Shown here one piece after another: positions 1-7,117 of a stretch of 42,253 nucleotides of DNA. A model generated the notes under the pieces. That model did no database searches, was not told the origin of the DNA, and was given only the letters and a program-made list of their open reading frames with translations. The stretch's first letter is position 1. The number at the start of each line of letters is the position of its first letter. The position numbers were made by a program, and so were the translations under genes. The DNA comes from Bacillota bacterium (lineage in GTDB: Bacteria; Bacillota; Clostridia; Lachnospirales; Lachnospiraceae): positions 1 through 42,253 of the forward strand of contig JAEYOY010000026.1 in the NCBI GenBank assembly GCA_023411215.1. The letters run 5' to 3'.

Positions 1-187
1 TTTTCTTGACATGCTCTTTGCTATTGTTTATAGTGTATCCAAGGATTGGACTGTTTAGAAACAGCCACAACATCCTTAATCCTATTATCATAGAAAGTCA
101 TTTACAGACTTTTCTTCACACACTCACTTCCCTTATTCGCTTTTTAAGAAAATTGTTCATCAAGTTTATTATTTTTTTATTGCTTAT

Positions 188-715
188 TTATCTGCTATAT
201 TCAATAATTTCACCATATGCAACTTTCTCTTGATACTCAATTGTTTTTATAACCATTTCATGACAAACTACAATCACTCTGTTATACTTCAAATACTTTT
301 CCATTACATCATTTATTCTTTTCTTCATATTTTCCTTAGTTTCCCACACCTTGACCTCACCCTTAGGATGTATTCCATTATGTAAATCAAAATCTCTGCT
401 CAAGAAAAAACATTCTTCTGAGGTTCTATGTTGAAAGTTTATTATATCAGGTATCCATTCATGTAAGTCAACATCAACTTCTATATCTATTCCTAATTCC
501 TTGGATAAAATTGATGCACTTTGAAGTGCTCTTGTATAAGGTGATGAAACAATAACTTCACAATTTTTAAGTCGATTGTCTTTTGATGTTTCTTTTAATT
601 GCTGTATTCCAATTTCAGTTAATGGTGCTAAATCCAACCCATGTCCAATAAAATTTCTATCATTAACAGGTTGATATGTTGGTTCTCCATGTCTAACTAA
701 ATAAAATACTGTCAT
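188..715 (-). CDS. Histidine phosphatase family protein (phosphoglycerate mutase-like)
   Basis: A 175-residue protein of the histidine phosphatase superfamily, which removes phosphate from small molecules or proteins through a phospho-histidine intermediate. The N-terminal signature LVRHGEP (residues 6-12) supplies the phosphorylated His9. A later SSPYTRALQSA block carries the second conserved Arg, DLHEW supplies the likely acid residue, and VVCHE near residue 152 gives the second catalytic His. Length fits a single-domain member. The start is fixed by a GGGGGAG ribosome binding site about 5 nt upstream. It is a single gene with no partner in view. The substrate cannot be told from sequence; cobalamin phosphatase (CobC) and phosphoglycerate mutase belong to the same fold, but neither has support here. 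Confidence 0.88.
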   Translation of the reverse strand: MTVFYLVRHGEPTYQPVNDRNFIGHGLDLAPLTEIGIQQLKETSKDNRLKNCEVIVSSPYTRALQSASILSKELGIDIEVDVDLHEWIPDIINFQHRTSEECFFLSRDFDLHNGIHPKGEVKVWETKENMKKRINDVMEKYLKYNRVIVVCHEMVIKTIEYQEKVAYGEIIEYSR

Positions 716-782
716 AATTCTCCCCCTTTAATACGCACTTAAATACAAGTGTGCAATAAATTATAGTTTATTAATATTCCAA

Positions 783-1290
783 TTATAACATATTTTCCAA
801 GTTTATTATACTGGTATCGGTGCTTTTGATTTTATTAAACCAATATAGGTGGTTTGAAAGATACTTGGTTGCTACACCATTAAAGTCTTTCATTCACTTT
901 TTCAACTTACTATGTAGAGCATTTATGTGCTGTATATGGTATAGCCCTTCCTTGTAATGACCTGTTTTGACACGCTTATTGTCTAATCCTGAATTTTGGG
1001 TAAACTTAATATAACTTTGTGTCGCCAAAAGAAAGCAGTAGCAATATTTATTTTAACTGCGTCAGCACTTTTTCTAATACTATAGCCCATAATCATACAT
1101 TTAGCATACTCTAACCATTTATCTAAAGGCTTCTTTGAATGAGCCACAGGAGAGTATGTGAAATCGCTGAAAGTCTTTTTGCAGGACTTACAGATATATC
1201 TTTGATTACCTTTATACTTACCGTTTCTGACCACCATTTCAGAATCACAATGAGGACATACTTTACACTTTAAATCTATTTATTTCCGAT
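783..1290 (-). pseudogene. Decayed IS1595-type transposase relic
   Basis: Two blocks of one transposase remain in opposite parts of the span. The 5' block (about 1290-983) encodes a zinc ribbon, CPHC followed about 20 residues later by CKSC, then the helical region ending in FFWRHKVI, typical of the N-terminus of IS1595/ISXO2-type transposases. The 3' block (about 975-783) is in a different frame and reads HYKEGLYHIQHINALHSK then FNGVATKYLSNHLYWF, the usual C-terminal end of the same family. The central DDE catalytic part is missing. A TGA at 894-896 stands where a Trp codon is expected (KK-W-MKDF). No start codon with a ribosome binding site is seen and no terminal inverted repeats were identified. 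It is a dead remnant, probably formed by internal deletion. Confidence 0.8.
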
Positions 1291-1325
1291 CTACTTGATA
1301 CTTGACTTTTGTGTTCGTGCAAAAA

Positions 1326-1354
1326 TTGACAAAATGAAGCAATTAATGTATAAT
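1326..1354 (+). promoter_or_regulatory. Consensus sigma-A promoter
   Basis: TTGACA at 1326-1331 and TATAAT at 1349-1354 are separated by exactly 17 nt. The imperfect palindrome TGATAATAGGTATCA (1355-1369) lies at the expected transcription start and could be an operator. The next gene starts at 1598, so its leader would be about 235 nt; no known riboswitch was recognised in that leader. Confidence 0.7.
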
Positions 1355-1597
1355 TGATAATAGGTATCATTTAGAATGAATTATTAGTTTTGAGTGCTGA
1401 GGTAAATAACAAGGAATGAAATATACTTATCGAGTTCCGTGTATTTTCATCAGGAATTACAGAATTACATTATCAAGCTTGTTCTCTGTGTTAGCATGTC
1501 TGCAATACCCAAGAAATGGAACTAAAAACACATATAAGAGTTATAACAAAGAAAATATTTGGTGTTGTTGCGTAGAAAAGACAAGGAGGGAAAACAT

Positions 1598-2023
1598 ATG
1601 ATTGATTTAAGACTTTCTATTCTGCCGTTTTTTATTATTTTTGCAGCAAACTTTTTCCTCAGTTGGATATACTATTCACCCATGGTTCCATGGTTTAAAA
1701 CATGGCAAATCAGTGTGGGAGCGGATCCAAATAAAACTAAAATGACTGCGGAAGACAAGAAAAGCATGCCGAGACTCATGGGAGGTGCTGTCGTTTCATC
1801 GTTCCTATTTTCTTATGGACTGCAGGTCATTGTACATAGTATAAATGCCACTGATTTTACATCCGGAGCTTTCGTTGGATTTGTATTATGGATGGGATTT
1901 GTCATTACACATAGTCTGAACACTCAATTTGAAGGTAGAAAACCCATCGTTTTGGTCATTAATAATGTTCTCTATTTACTGACCTATACGATCTTTGGCG
2001 GCATTGTAGCAGTCATGGGATAG
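1598..2023 (+). CDS. DUF1761 family membrane protein
   Basis: A 141-residue integral membrane protein with about four hydrophobic segments: roughly residues 5-25, 60-80, 88-105 and 118-140. The N-terminal pattern ANFFLSWIYYSPM-PWFKTW and the later FVLWMGFVITHSLNTQFEGRK match the DUF1761 family, whose function is unknown. The ATG at 1598 is chosen because AAGGAGGG lies 8 nt upstream; the open frame continues upstream to 1559 without any further ribosome binding site. The gene lies about 245 nt downstream of a consensus promoter and 73 nt upstream of the VOC-family gene, so the two may share a transcript. Confidence 0.8.
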   Translation: MIDLRLSILPFFIIFAANFFLSWIYYSPMVPWFKTWQISVGADPNKTKMTAEDKKSMPRLMGGAVVSSFLFSYGLQVIVHSINATDFTSGAFVGFVLWMGFVITHSLNTQFEGRKPIVLVINNVLYLLTYTIFGGIVAVMG

Positions 2024-2096
2024 TATGATCGATCTGTTTTTAGTTATAAGGAGGGGGAATAGATTGGTTGTATGCATGATATGAGGAGGTATTATA

Positions 2097-2978
2097 ATGC
2101 AAAGAATTATTCCACATTTATGGTTTGATAAAGAAGCAGTAGAAGCAGTAGAATGGTATGTTAGTCTATTTGACAATTCAAGCATTCAAAGTATTACAAA
2201 GCTTCCTAATACTCCGTCCGGAGATGCAGTAATATTAGATTTTCAGCTATCCAACATAAGGTTTAATGCAATTAATGCGGGCCCATATTTTACTTTTAAC
2301 CCATCGATTTCTTTGATGGTAGCATGTGATTCGATAGAAGAGGTTGAGAAGTTATATGCAGAGTTATCCGTGAATGGTGCTGTTCTTATGGATCTAGGAG
2401 AATATCCATTTAGCAAACGATATGCATGGGTGCAAGATAAGTACGGGTTAAGTTGGCAACTATTTTTCAATGAGAATGCCAAGGAACTTCCTAAAATACG
2501 ACCAACATTATTATTTGCAGGTGAAGTGTGTGGAAAAGCTGAAAATGCACTTGATTTTTATGCATCAGTTTTTAGTAATTCAGAAATTGGATGGGTTAGT
2601 CGTTATGAAAGTAATGAAGCAATGGATCTTAGGGCCATCATTAATTATGCAGAAGTTAATCTTGATGGTTCTCAAATTTTGTTGATGGATCATGCCATGG
2701 GTGGCGACTATACCTTTAATGAAGCGTTTTCTCTAGTTATACTCTGTGAAGATCAAGAAGAGATAGATTATTACTGGGAGAAGCTATCCTTTGACTCTGA
2801 AGCAGAGCAGTGCGGGTGGTTGAAAGATCAGTATGGCATCTCATGGCAAGTAGTTCCCAAAGTAATGATTGATGCAATGGAAAATGGAACGGAAGAGGAA
2901 ATCAAGAGGTTAACAGAAGCGTTCTTGCCAATGAAAAAGTTAGATATACTAACGTTAGAAAAGGCCCTTATTGGATAA
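2097..2978 (+). CDS. VOC/PhnB-like protein with two tandem domains
   Basis: A 293-residue protein made of two copies of the 3-demethylubiquinone-9 3-methyltransferase-like (PhnB-like) VOC domain, about residues 1-130 and 138-270. Each copy opens with a variation of RIIPHLWFDKEA or RPTLLFAGEVCGKA and closes with WVQDKYGLSWQ or WLKDQYGISWQ, showing an internal duplication. The family has the glyoxalase/bleomycin-resistance fold; most members have no assigned reaction, and the methyltransferase name is historical. GAGGAGGT lies just upstream of the ATG. A bidirectional hairpin terminator follows at 3109. It may be co-transcribed with the DUF1761 gene. Confidence 0.85.
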   Translation: MQRIIPHLWFDKEAVEAVEWYVSLFDNSSIQSITKLPNTPSGDAVILDFQLSNIRFNAINAGPYFTFNPSISLMVACDSIEEVEKLYAELSVNGAVLMDLGEYPFSKRYAWVQDKYGLSWQLFFNENAKELPKIRPTLLFAGEVCGKAENALDFYASVFSNSEIGWVSRYESNEAMDLRAIINYAEVNLDGSQILLMDHAMGGDYTFNEAFSLVILCEDQEEIDYYWEKLSFDSEAEQCGWLKDQYGISWQVVPKVMIDAMENGTEEEIKRLTEAFLPMKKLDILTLEKALIG

Positions 2979-3108
2979 CTGCTATTGATACTTTCATTAA
3001 CTAGAATCCTTATTTACTCAGAGGGGAACAACATTAGCATGGCTGTTTCTATCTTGATGAATGATGGTGTAAGATAGGACTTTTAATGAATAGGGGACAA
3101 TAAAAACT

Positions 3109-3140
3109 GGCTCTATGAAATCATTGGATTTCATAGAGCC
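3109..3140. terminator. Bidirectional rho-independent terminator
   Basis: A perfect 14-bp stem, GGCTCTATGAAATC paired with GATTTCATAGAGCC, closes on the 4-nt loop ATTG. On the minus strand it is followed by AGTTTTTATT. It separates the convergent VOC gene and the cytochrome b5-like gene. Confidence 0.85.
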
Positions 3141-3158
3141 AATTATCTTTGATAGAAC

Positions 3159-3515
3159 TCATTCGAGCTTTCCTACTATGGGTAAATCTTCTAATACTTT
3201 TGCGCCATGAGGTGAGTCATCTAAATAACTTGTTAAATCTGCACCTGCAGTGAGACCTTTTTTATGTTTACCATCTTTCCATGCAGCAACATCAGAAACA
3301 TCATAAACGGTACCATCAATTGCTACATAGGCGGGATTTTCATTTTGACCGTCATATGTTTTTAATTCTTCAAGAGTAAATATCTGAGTGCCGGGACTAC
3401 TAGCATCATTTTCGGAGGTATCATTTGTGCTACCATTTTCTTTTTTGGAACAGCTTATCAATAGTACAGATGATAGTAACATAAAACATATTATGATTAA
3501 TTTTAATCTTTTCAT
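3159..3515 (-). CDS. Cytochrome b5-like heme/steroid-binding lipoprotein
   Basis: A 118-residue exported lipoprotein. Residues 1-21 form a signal peptide ending in a lipobox (LLIS-C22). A low-complexity Ser/Asn/Asp linker (23-44) leads to a cytochrome b5-like domain (about 46-117): FTLEELKTYDGQ, AYVAIDGTVYDVSDV, then WKDGKHKKGLTAGADLT and SPHG. His84 and His103 are the likely heme ligands of this clostridial b5 type; heme binding itself is inferred. The start has GAGAGGAGTG 5-12 nt upstream. The promoter just upstream overlaps a near-perfect Fur box, so expression should rise when iron is scarce. The divergent neighbour at 4023 is a probable membrane di-heme cytochrome b, suggesting an electron path across the membrane to this extracellular heme protein. 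Confidence 0.85.
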   Translation of the reverse strand: MKRLKLIIICFMLLSSVLLISCSKKENGSTNDTSENDASSPGTQIFTLEELKTYDGQNENPAYVAIDGTVYDVSDVAAWKDGKHKKGLTAGADLTSYLDDSPHGAKVLEDLPIVGKLE

Positions 3516-3544
3516 TTTATCACTCCTCTCTAGTTAATGACTTT

Positions 3545-3573
3545 ATTATATATATATGTATGATAAAAGTCAA
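3545..3573 (-). promoter_or_regulatory. Sigma-A promoter of the cytochrome b5-like gene
   Basis: On the minus strand, TTGACT (3568-3573) and TATAAT (3545-3550) are spaced by 17 nt. The start codon at 3515 lies about 30 nt downstream of the -10 box, leaving a short leader that holds the ribosome binding site. Confidence 0.8.
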
Positions 3574-3590
3574 TAATGATAATCATTATT
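3572..3590. promoter_or_regulatory. Candidate Fur box overlapping the -35 element
   Basis: AATAATGATAATCATTATT matches the classic 19-bp Fur consensus GATAATGATAATCATTATC at 17 of 19 positions and is almost perfectly palindromic. It overlaps the -35 hexamer by two bases, an ideal position for repression by iron-loaded Fur. The fit is seen directly; regulation by Fur is inference. Confidence 0.75.
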
Positions 3591-4022
3591 ATTTATTTCT
3601 TGAAATAGAGGAATAAATATTGTAAAATATATAAAAACAGTATACAATATACAAAAAGAAATGGAAATATATTCCGTATGAGGATAGTGTATCAATACAA
3701 ATCCATATATGTGAGGAGCATGTAAAAACACTAAAAAACTATTTGATGAAACTCATGAGTATAGTAATCCGGATTTTTGCAGGACTATATGGTATTTATC
3801 CGATGAGTCGGATAGTGTGATGGGTTAAGTATAATGTAATATAAACATAACCGATTTTTTTGCTGATTCCTCTGATGAGGTAATAAAATTAAGAATTTAA
3901 ACAGAACAATACCTAAATAGTGATAGGCGATAATAAATTATTGTATAACCATGCTATAAAGGAATATATCAGATTATGGGTTATAGAGCAGGTCGAGGAT
4001 AAAAATATAAGGAGGAGATAAT
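3591..4022. other. Intergenic region between the divergent cytochrome genes
   Basis: A long AT-rich spacer. It holds the inverted repeat TATCCGA-TGAG-TCGGATA (3797-3814) and, overlapping it, an unsupported 24-codon open frame (3746-3820) with a short hydrophobic stretch (IVIRIFAGLYGIY) but no ribosome binding site; it may be a remnant of a small membrane protein. AAGGAGGAG just before 4023 is the ribosome binding site of the next gene. No second Fur box was found on the side of the 4023 gene. Confidence 0.5.
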
Positions 4023-4421
4023 ATGGTGGATATTGGTACATTGTTTGGATTACTAATTATTTTATTCTATATTCTTTCGGTACTTAATTTTTGTTTTAAA
4101 TTTTTGAATCGTAATTATCGAGATACACTGAAAAAGAATGAAGGTTTTTATAACATTTATATGAAAATTCTTAAGTTCTTTGTTAAGTCTCATAAGTATT
4201 TTGGTGGCGCTGCTGTACTTATGATATTAATTCATTTTTATTTACAGTTTACTCGCTATGGAATTAGCATAACAGGCAGTATCGCTGCGGGGGTATTGTT
4301 GTTGCAGGTTGGATTGGGTGTATACGGACAGGTCCAAAAGAAGAGGAGTAAGACATGGTTAATATTACATAGAGGAATTGCGGTAATACTTCTTGTTGCG
4401 ATACTGAATCATGTTCTGTAA
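4023..4421 (+). CDS. Four-helix membrane protein, probable di-heme cytochrome b
   Basis: A 132-residue membrane protein with four hydrophobic helices, about residues 5-27, 53-76, 82-101 and 111-131. Helix 2 carries His57 and His71 and helix 4 carries His116 and His130: both pairs are His-x13-His, spaced to hold two stacked hemes between two helices, as in the four-helix core of cytochrome b/b6, b561-type proteins and ferric reductases. The family name is not certain, and heme binding is inferred from geometry. AAGGAGGAG lies 4-5 nt before the ATG. It is divergent from the Fur-box cytochrome b5-like lipoprotein, so the two may form an electron-transfer pair, possibly for iron reduction or oxidative defence. 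A terminator follows at 4524. Confidence 0.72.
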   Translation: MVDIGTLFGLLIILFYILSVLNFCFKFLNRNYRDTLKKNEGFYNIYMKILKFFVKSHKYFGGAAVLMILIHFYLQFTRYGISITGSIAAGVLLLQVGLGVYGQVQKKRSKTWLILHRGIAVILLVAILNHVL

Positions 4422-4523
4422 TGCAAAGAAAGACTATGCAACGATGAGTGCCTAGTCCCTTGATGCACTATTTGTGAGAAAAACTTATTCAAAATATTAT
4501 TGGGAAGATAATAAAATTGTAAA

Positions 4524-4569
4524 AACCCCTTGAACTTCACTGCAGTTTGTGCAAAGAGTTTAAGGGGTT
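4524..4569 (+). terminator. Rho-independent terminator
   Basis: AACCCCTTGAAC pairs with GTTTAAGGGGTT (12 bp with one G-U) around a 22-nt loop and is followed by ATTTATAT. It ends the cytochrome b-like transcript. The opposite strand also has an A/T-rich tail, so it may act both ways. Confidence 0.65.
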
Positions 4570-4705
4570 ATTTATATAGGGATAGAAAACAATGAAGTGA
4601 AGGAGTAATATAGAACTGGTTAATTTGTTAATATTAATACTATTCGGAGTGCTCAAAATATGGTAATATATGGTATAATAAATTAATCGAAGGGAATGAG
4701 TGAGT

Positions 4706-5305
4706 ATGAATAATTTATATAGGCTGGGGAAGGAAGATATTGATAAGAGTACGGATAGCATGGCGAAGGCTTTCTATGACTACCCGATGTTCCAACACAT
4801 TTTAGCTGATAAGTTGAATCACGAAAATATAAAAACTTTTCTTAAGTTCTTAATTACATACTCAATTCTATATGCAGAGGCGTATGCGTATTCCAAGCAA
4901 AACGAAGGCATCATTTTATTTACTGATTCTAAAAACTATAAGTTTAATTTGATAAGATCGATAAGATCAGGTATATTACCACTGATGAAGATTGGTTCGG
5001 ATGCGGGTAAGAGATTTAATGAATTTGATCGATTTACATCAGAAACACATAAAAGGCTGATGAAGGATAATCATCAATATATCATATTACTTGGGGTTGA
5101 TCCTGATAAGCAGGGCCAGGGTTATGGCAAAAAATTGATGCTTCCGGTACTTAAATTAGCAGAAGAGAAGGGTCAAGATTGTTATCTAGAGACCCATGGT
5201 GAAAGGAATGTATCTTTCTATAATAAGCTTGGTTTTAAAGTGCTCTCAGAGGATGTCTTACCGGGTTCGGATATTATTCAATATGCTATGGTAAAAGAGA
5301 TATAA
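4706..5305 (+). CDS. GNAT family N-acetyltransferase
   Basis: A 199-residue GCN5-related acetyltransferase, which moves an acetyl group from acetyl-CoA to an amine. The acetyl-CoA motif A appears as LLGVDPDKQGQGYGKKLM near residues 130-147 (Q-x-x-G-x-G), followed by CYLETHGERNVSFYNKLGFKVL, the usual motif B with Asn and Tyr near the pantetheine. ATG at 4706 is preferred: GAAGGGA lies about 10 nt upstream. An in-frame GTG at 4700 is closer than usual to that site. A TATAAT-like -10 box lies about 25 nt further upstream. The substrate is unknown. No operon partner is evident. Confidence 0.85.
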   Translation: MNNLYRLGKEDIDKSTDSMAKAFYDYPMFQHILADKLNHENIKTFLKFLITYSILYAEAYAYSKQNEGIILFTDSKNYKFNLIRSIRSGILPLMKIGSDAGKRFNEFDRFTSETHKRLMKDNHQYIILLGVDPDKQGQGYGKKLMLPVLKLAEEKGQDCYLETHGERNVSFYNKLGFKVLSEDVLPGSDIIQYAMVKEI

Positions 5306-5673
5306 ATTAATTAGGTGGTGTATATACCCCGGTATAAAATAGTAGAACGATTGAAATGCTGATGGATCAGGACAAAGATGTAGAGAGGTGTCGATAAAAT
5401 GAATTGAGTTTTTTGATTCTTTATGTTAATATCATTTTGTTGCGAAGCTTAATGGTTAATAATCCTGAAGTGTGTTCATATGTTATATTTTCCGAATATA
5501 AGACAAGGAAGTGTAAGTCTTACCTTTACGTCTGATTTAGTGTGATTTTGTAAGATTAGCAATATATGAGGAACAAATATACTATTTGTGTATTGCAGAA
5601 ATGGCGTATTTATAGTATTTATTATATAAAATGTTTTACTAACAGATTATATCGAAGAAGGGGTTTAAAAGTC
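5306..5673. other. Intergenic region upstream of the LacI-type regulator
   Basis: AT-rich spacer without a convincing gene. It contains a small palindrome TATACCCCGGTATA (about 5323-5336). The open frame of the regulator extends back to 5566, but that part encodes no HTH-family residues and has no ribosome binding site. No terminator for the acetyltransferase was identified. Confidence 0.45.
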
Positions 5674-6720
5674 TTGGTTACTTTAAAAGAAATAGCAAAG
5701 ATGTGCGGTGTTTCTGCATCCACCATATCTAATATATTGAATGGTAAACCGAAGGTAAGCGAAGAAACCAGGCAGAGAGTACTGGAAGTTGTGAGACAGA
5801 CGGGGTATCAACCGAATTATTTTGCTCAAGGAATGCGAAAGCAAAAGACAAGAATTATAGGAATTATTGTTGAGGACCTGAATGAATTTAGTACCACACC
5901 CATTGTTGAAGCTATCATGGCATATTGTGAAGATAATAATTACAGAACCATTCTACTCAACATGCGGCTTTATGATAAGTGGCAGGATACGTGGTACGAT
6001 GATGAGAACAAATTACAGTCTGTCCTGCAGCCCTCAATTCGTGAGCTGTTATCAATCAAAGTGGATGGAATTATGTATGTAGCGGGCCATTGCCGGATTA
6101 TTAATTGTTTTCCGGATAGCTTTGATATTCCTGCTATCGTGGTTTATGCCCTTTCTAAAACACCCAAATTCCCATCAGTTGTACTCGATGATGAGAAAGG
6201 TGGATATGATATGACCAAATATCTGACATCGATGGGTCATCGGAAAATTGGCTTGATTGCCGGTACCGAGGATAATCTTCATACACAAAAGCGAAGCCTG
6301 GGATATCAGCGTGCTTTATTCGAAGAACGAATATTATTTAATCCGGACTGGATTAGATACGGTAATTGGATGAGGGAGTCCGGTTATGAGGGGGCTCAGA
6401 AGCTGACGGCGGAAGGTGTTACTGCAATTTTCTGTATGAATGATATAATGGCAGCAGGAGTCTATGATTATCTCTATGAACATGATATAAAGATAGGGCA
6501 GGATGTCTCAGTGGTTGGTTACGATAATAGGGAAATATCGGAGTATTTGCGACCAAAGCTAACAACAAATAATCTTAGGCTTAGAGAGATTGGAAGAGAA
6601 TCAGCGGAGATGGTACTAAGAATGATTGAAGATGATGATTCGGAGGGCAATGATTCAGAGATAGTCAGAATGCCTTGCCAGATTGTAGAACGTGAATCGG
6701 TGAGTAGATTACCTCTTTGA
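5674..6720 (+). CDS. LacI family transcriptional regulator
   Basis: A 348-residue repressor of the LacI/GalR family. The N-terminal helix-turn-helix reads LKEIAKMCGVSASTISNILNG, followed by the hinge (KPKVSEETRQRVLEV) and a periplasmic-binding-protein-like sugar domain (about 60-345) with the family end FLRPK-like segment EYLRPKLTT. The start is taken as TTG at 5674, with GAAGAAGGGG 10 nt upstream, because it gives the standard family N-terminus; the upstream extension to 5566 does not resemble the family. The carboxylesterase gene starts 397 nt downstream behind its own consensus promoter, so that gene is the most likely target together with autoregulation. The effector is unknown. Confidence 0.9.
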   Translation: MVTLKEIAKMCGVSASTISNILNGKPKVSEETRQRVLEVVRQTGYQPNYFAQGMRKQKTRIIGIIVEDLNEFSTTPIVEAIMAYCEDNNYRTILLNMRLYDKWQDTWYDDENKLQSVLQPSIRELLSIKVDGIMYVAGHCRIINCFPDSFDIPAIVVYALSKTPKFPSVVLDDEKGGYDMTKYLTSMGHRKIGLIAGTEDNLHTQKRSLGYQRALFEERILFNPDWIRYGNWMRESGYEGAQKLTAEGVTAIFCMNDIMAAGVYDYLYEHDIKIGQDVSVVGYDNREISEYLRPKLTTNNLRLREIGRESAEMVLRMIEDDDSEGNDSEIVRMPCQIVERESVSRLPL

Positions 6721-6758
6721 ATAATTTGATGGAAACCATATAATGAATAATAAACGAA

Positions 6759-6802
6759 TAGGCTCCAATAATGACTGATTAAAAAGTCATTATAGGAGCC
6801 TA
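6759..6802 (+). terminator. Hairpin terminator after the LacI-type regulator
   Basis: TAGGCTCC-A-ATAATGACT pairs with AGTCATTAT-A-GGAGCCTA around an 8-nt loop; only one A-A mismatch interrupts 17 paired bases. A second copy of TATAGGAGCC at 6811 precedes TTCCTTTTGC, so an alternative pairing exists. The U-tract is weak, so this could also be a regulatory hairpin. Confidence 0.6.
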
Positions 6803-6864
6803 CTGTATTCTATAGGAGCCTTCCTTTTGCTTTATGCTTATAAAGACATGACGGTGACCTTGCA

Positions 6865-6881
6865 AGTAAAAACGATTTACT
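6865..6881. promoter_or_regulatory. Candidate LacI-family operator
   Basis: Inverted repeat AGTAAA-AACGA-TTTACT with a CG near the centre, as in many LacI-family sites. It lies about 120 bp upstream of the esterase -35 box. Assignment to the neighbouring regulator is inference only. Confidence 0.3.
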
Positions 6882-6999
6882 AAATCAAGAGAATTTTATA
6901 AAGCTTAATGTTTTATCGTGAAATATACTTATGTACAAATTACATTCATTCTACTATAAACAACAATGTAAATGCACAAATTTTATAGCATGCATATGG

Positions 7000-7028
7000 T
7001 TGACATTGGTGAAATAAGTCAATATAAT
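7000..7028 (+). promoter_or_regulatory. Consensus sigma-A promoter of the carboxylesterase
   Basis: TTGACA (7000-7005) and TATAAT (7023-7028) are spaced by 17 nt, both perfect hexamers. The esterase ATG lies 90 nt downstream. Such a strong promoter next to a LacI-type gene suggests that expression is set by repression. Confidence 0.8.
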
Positions 7029-7117
7029 AATAAGAGATGGTAAAACGATTGACAAATGGAGAGAATCAATATAAGAAGCGAAAAGGGAAAAGAAATTCGA
7101 GAGATGGAGGATGAGAT

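Noticed and set aside
6..233. A 75-codon frame at the left edge
   Set aside because: AT-rich, low-complexity hydrophobic translation with no ribosome binding site, partly antisense to the histidine phosphatase gene.
1416..1601. A 61-codon plus-strand frame before the DUF1761 gene
   Set aside because: No ribosome binding site at a proper distance, no family resemblance, and it overlaps the real start region; treated as leader sequence.
3746..3820. A 24-codon frame with a hydrophobic stretch between the cytochrome genes
   Set aside because: No ribosome binding site, too short, and its end overlaps an inverted repeat; at most a remnant.
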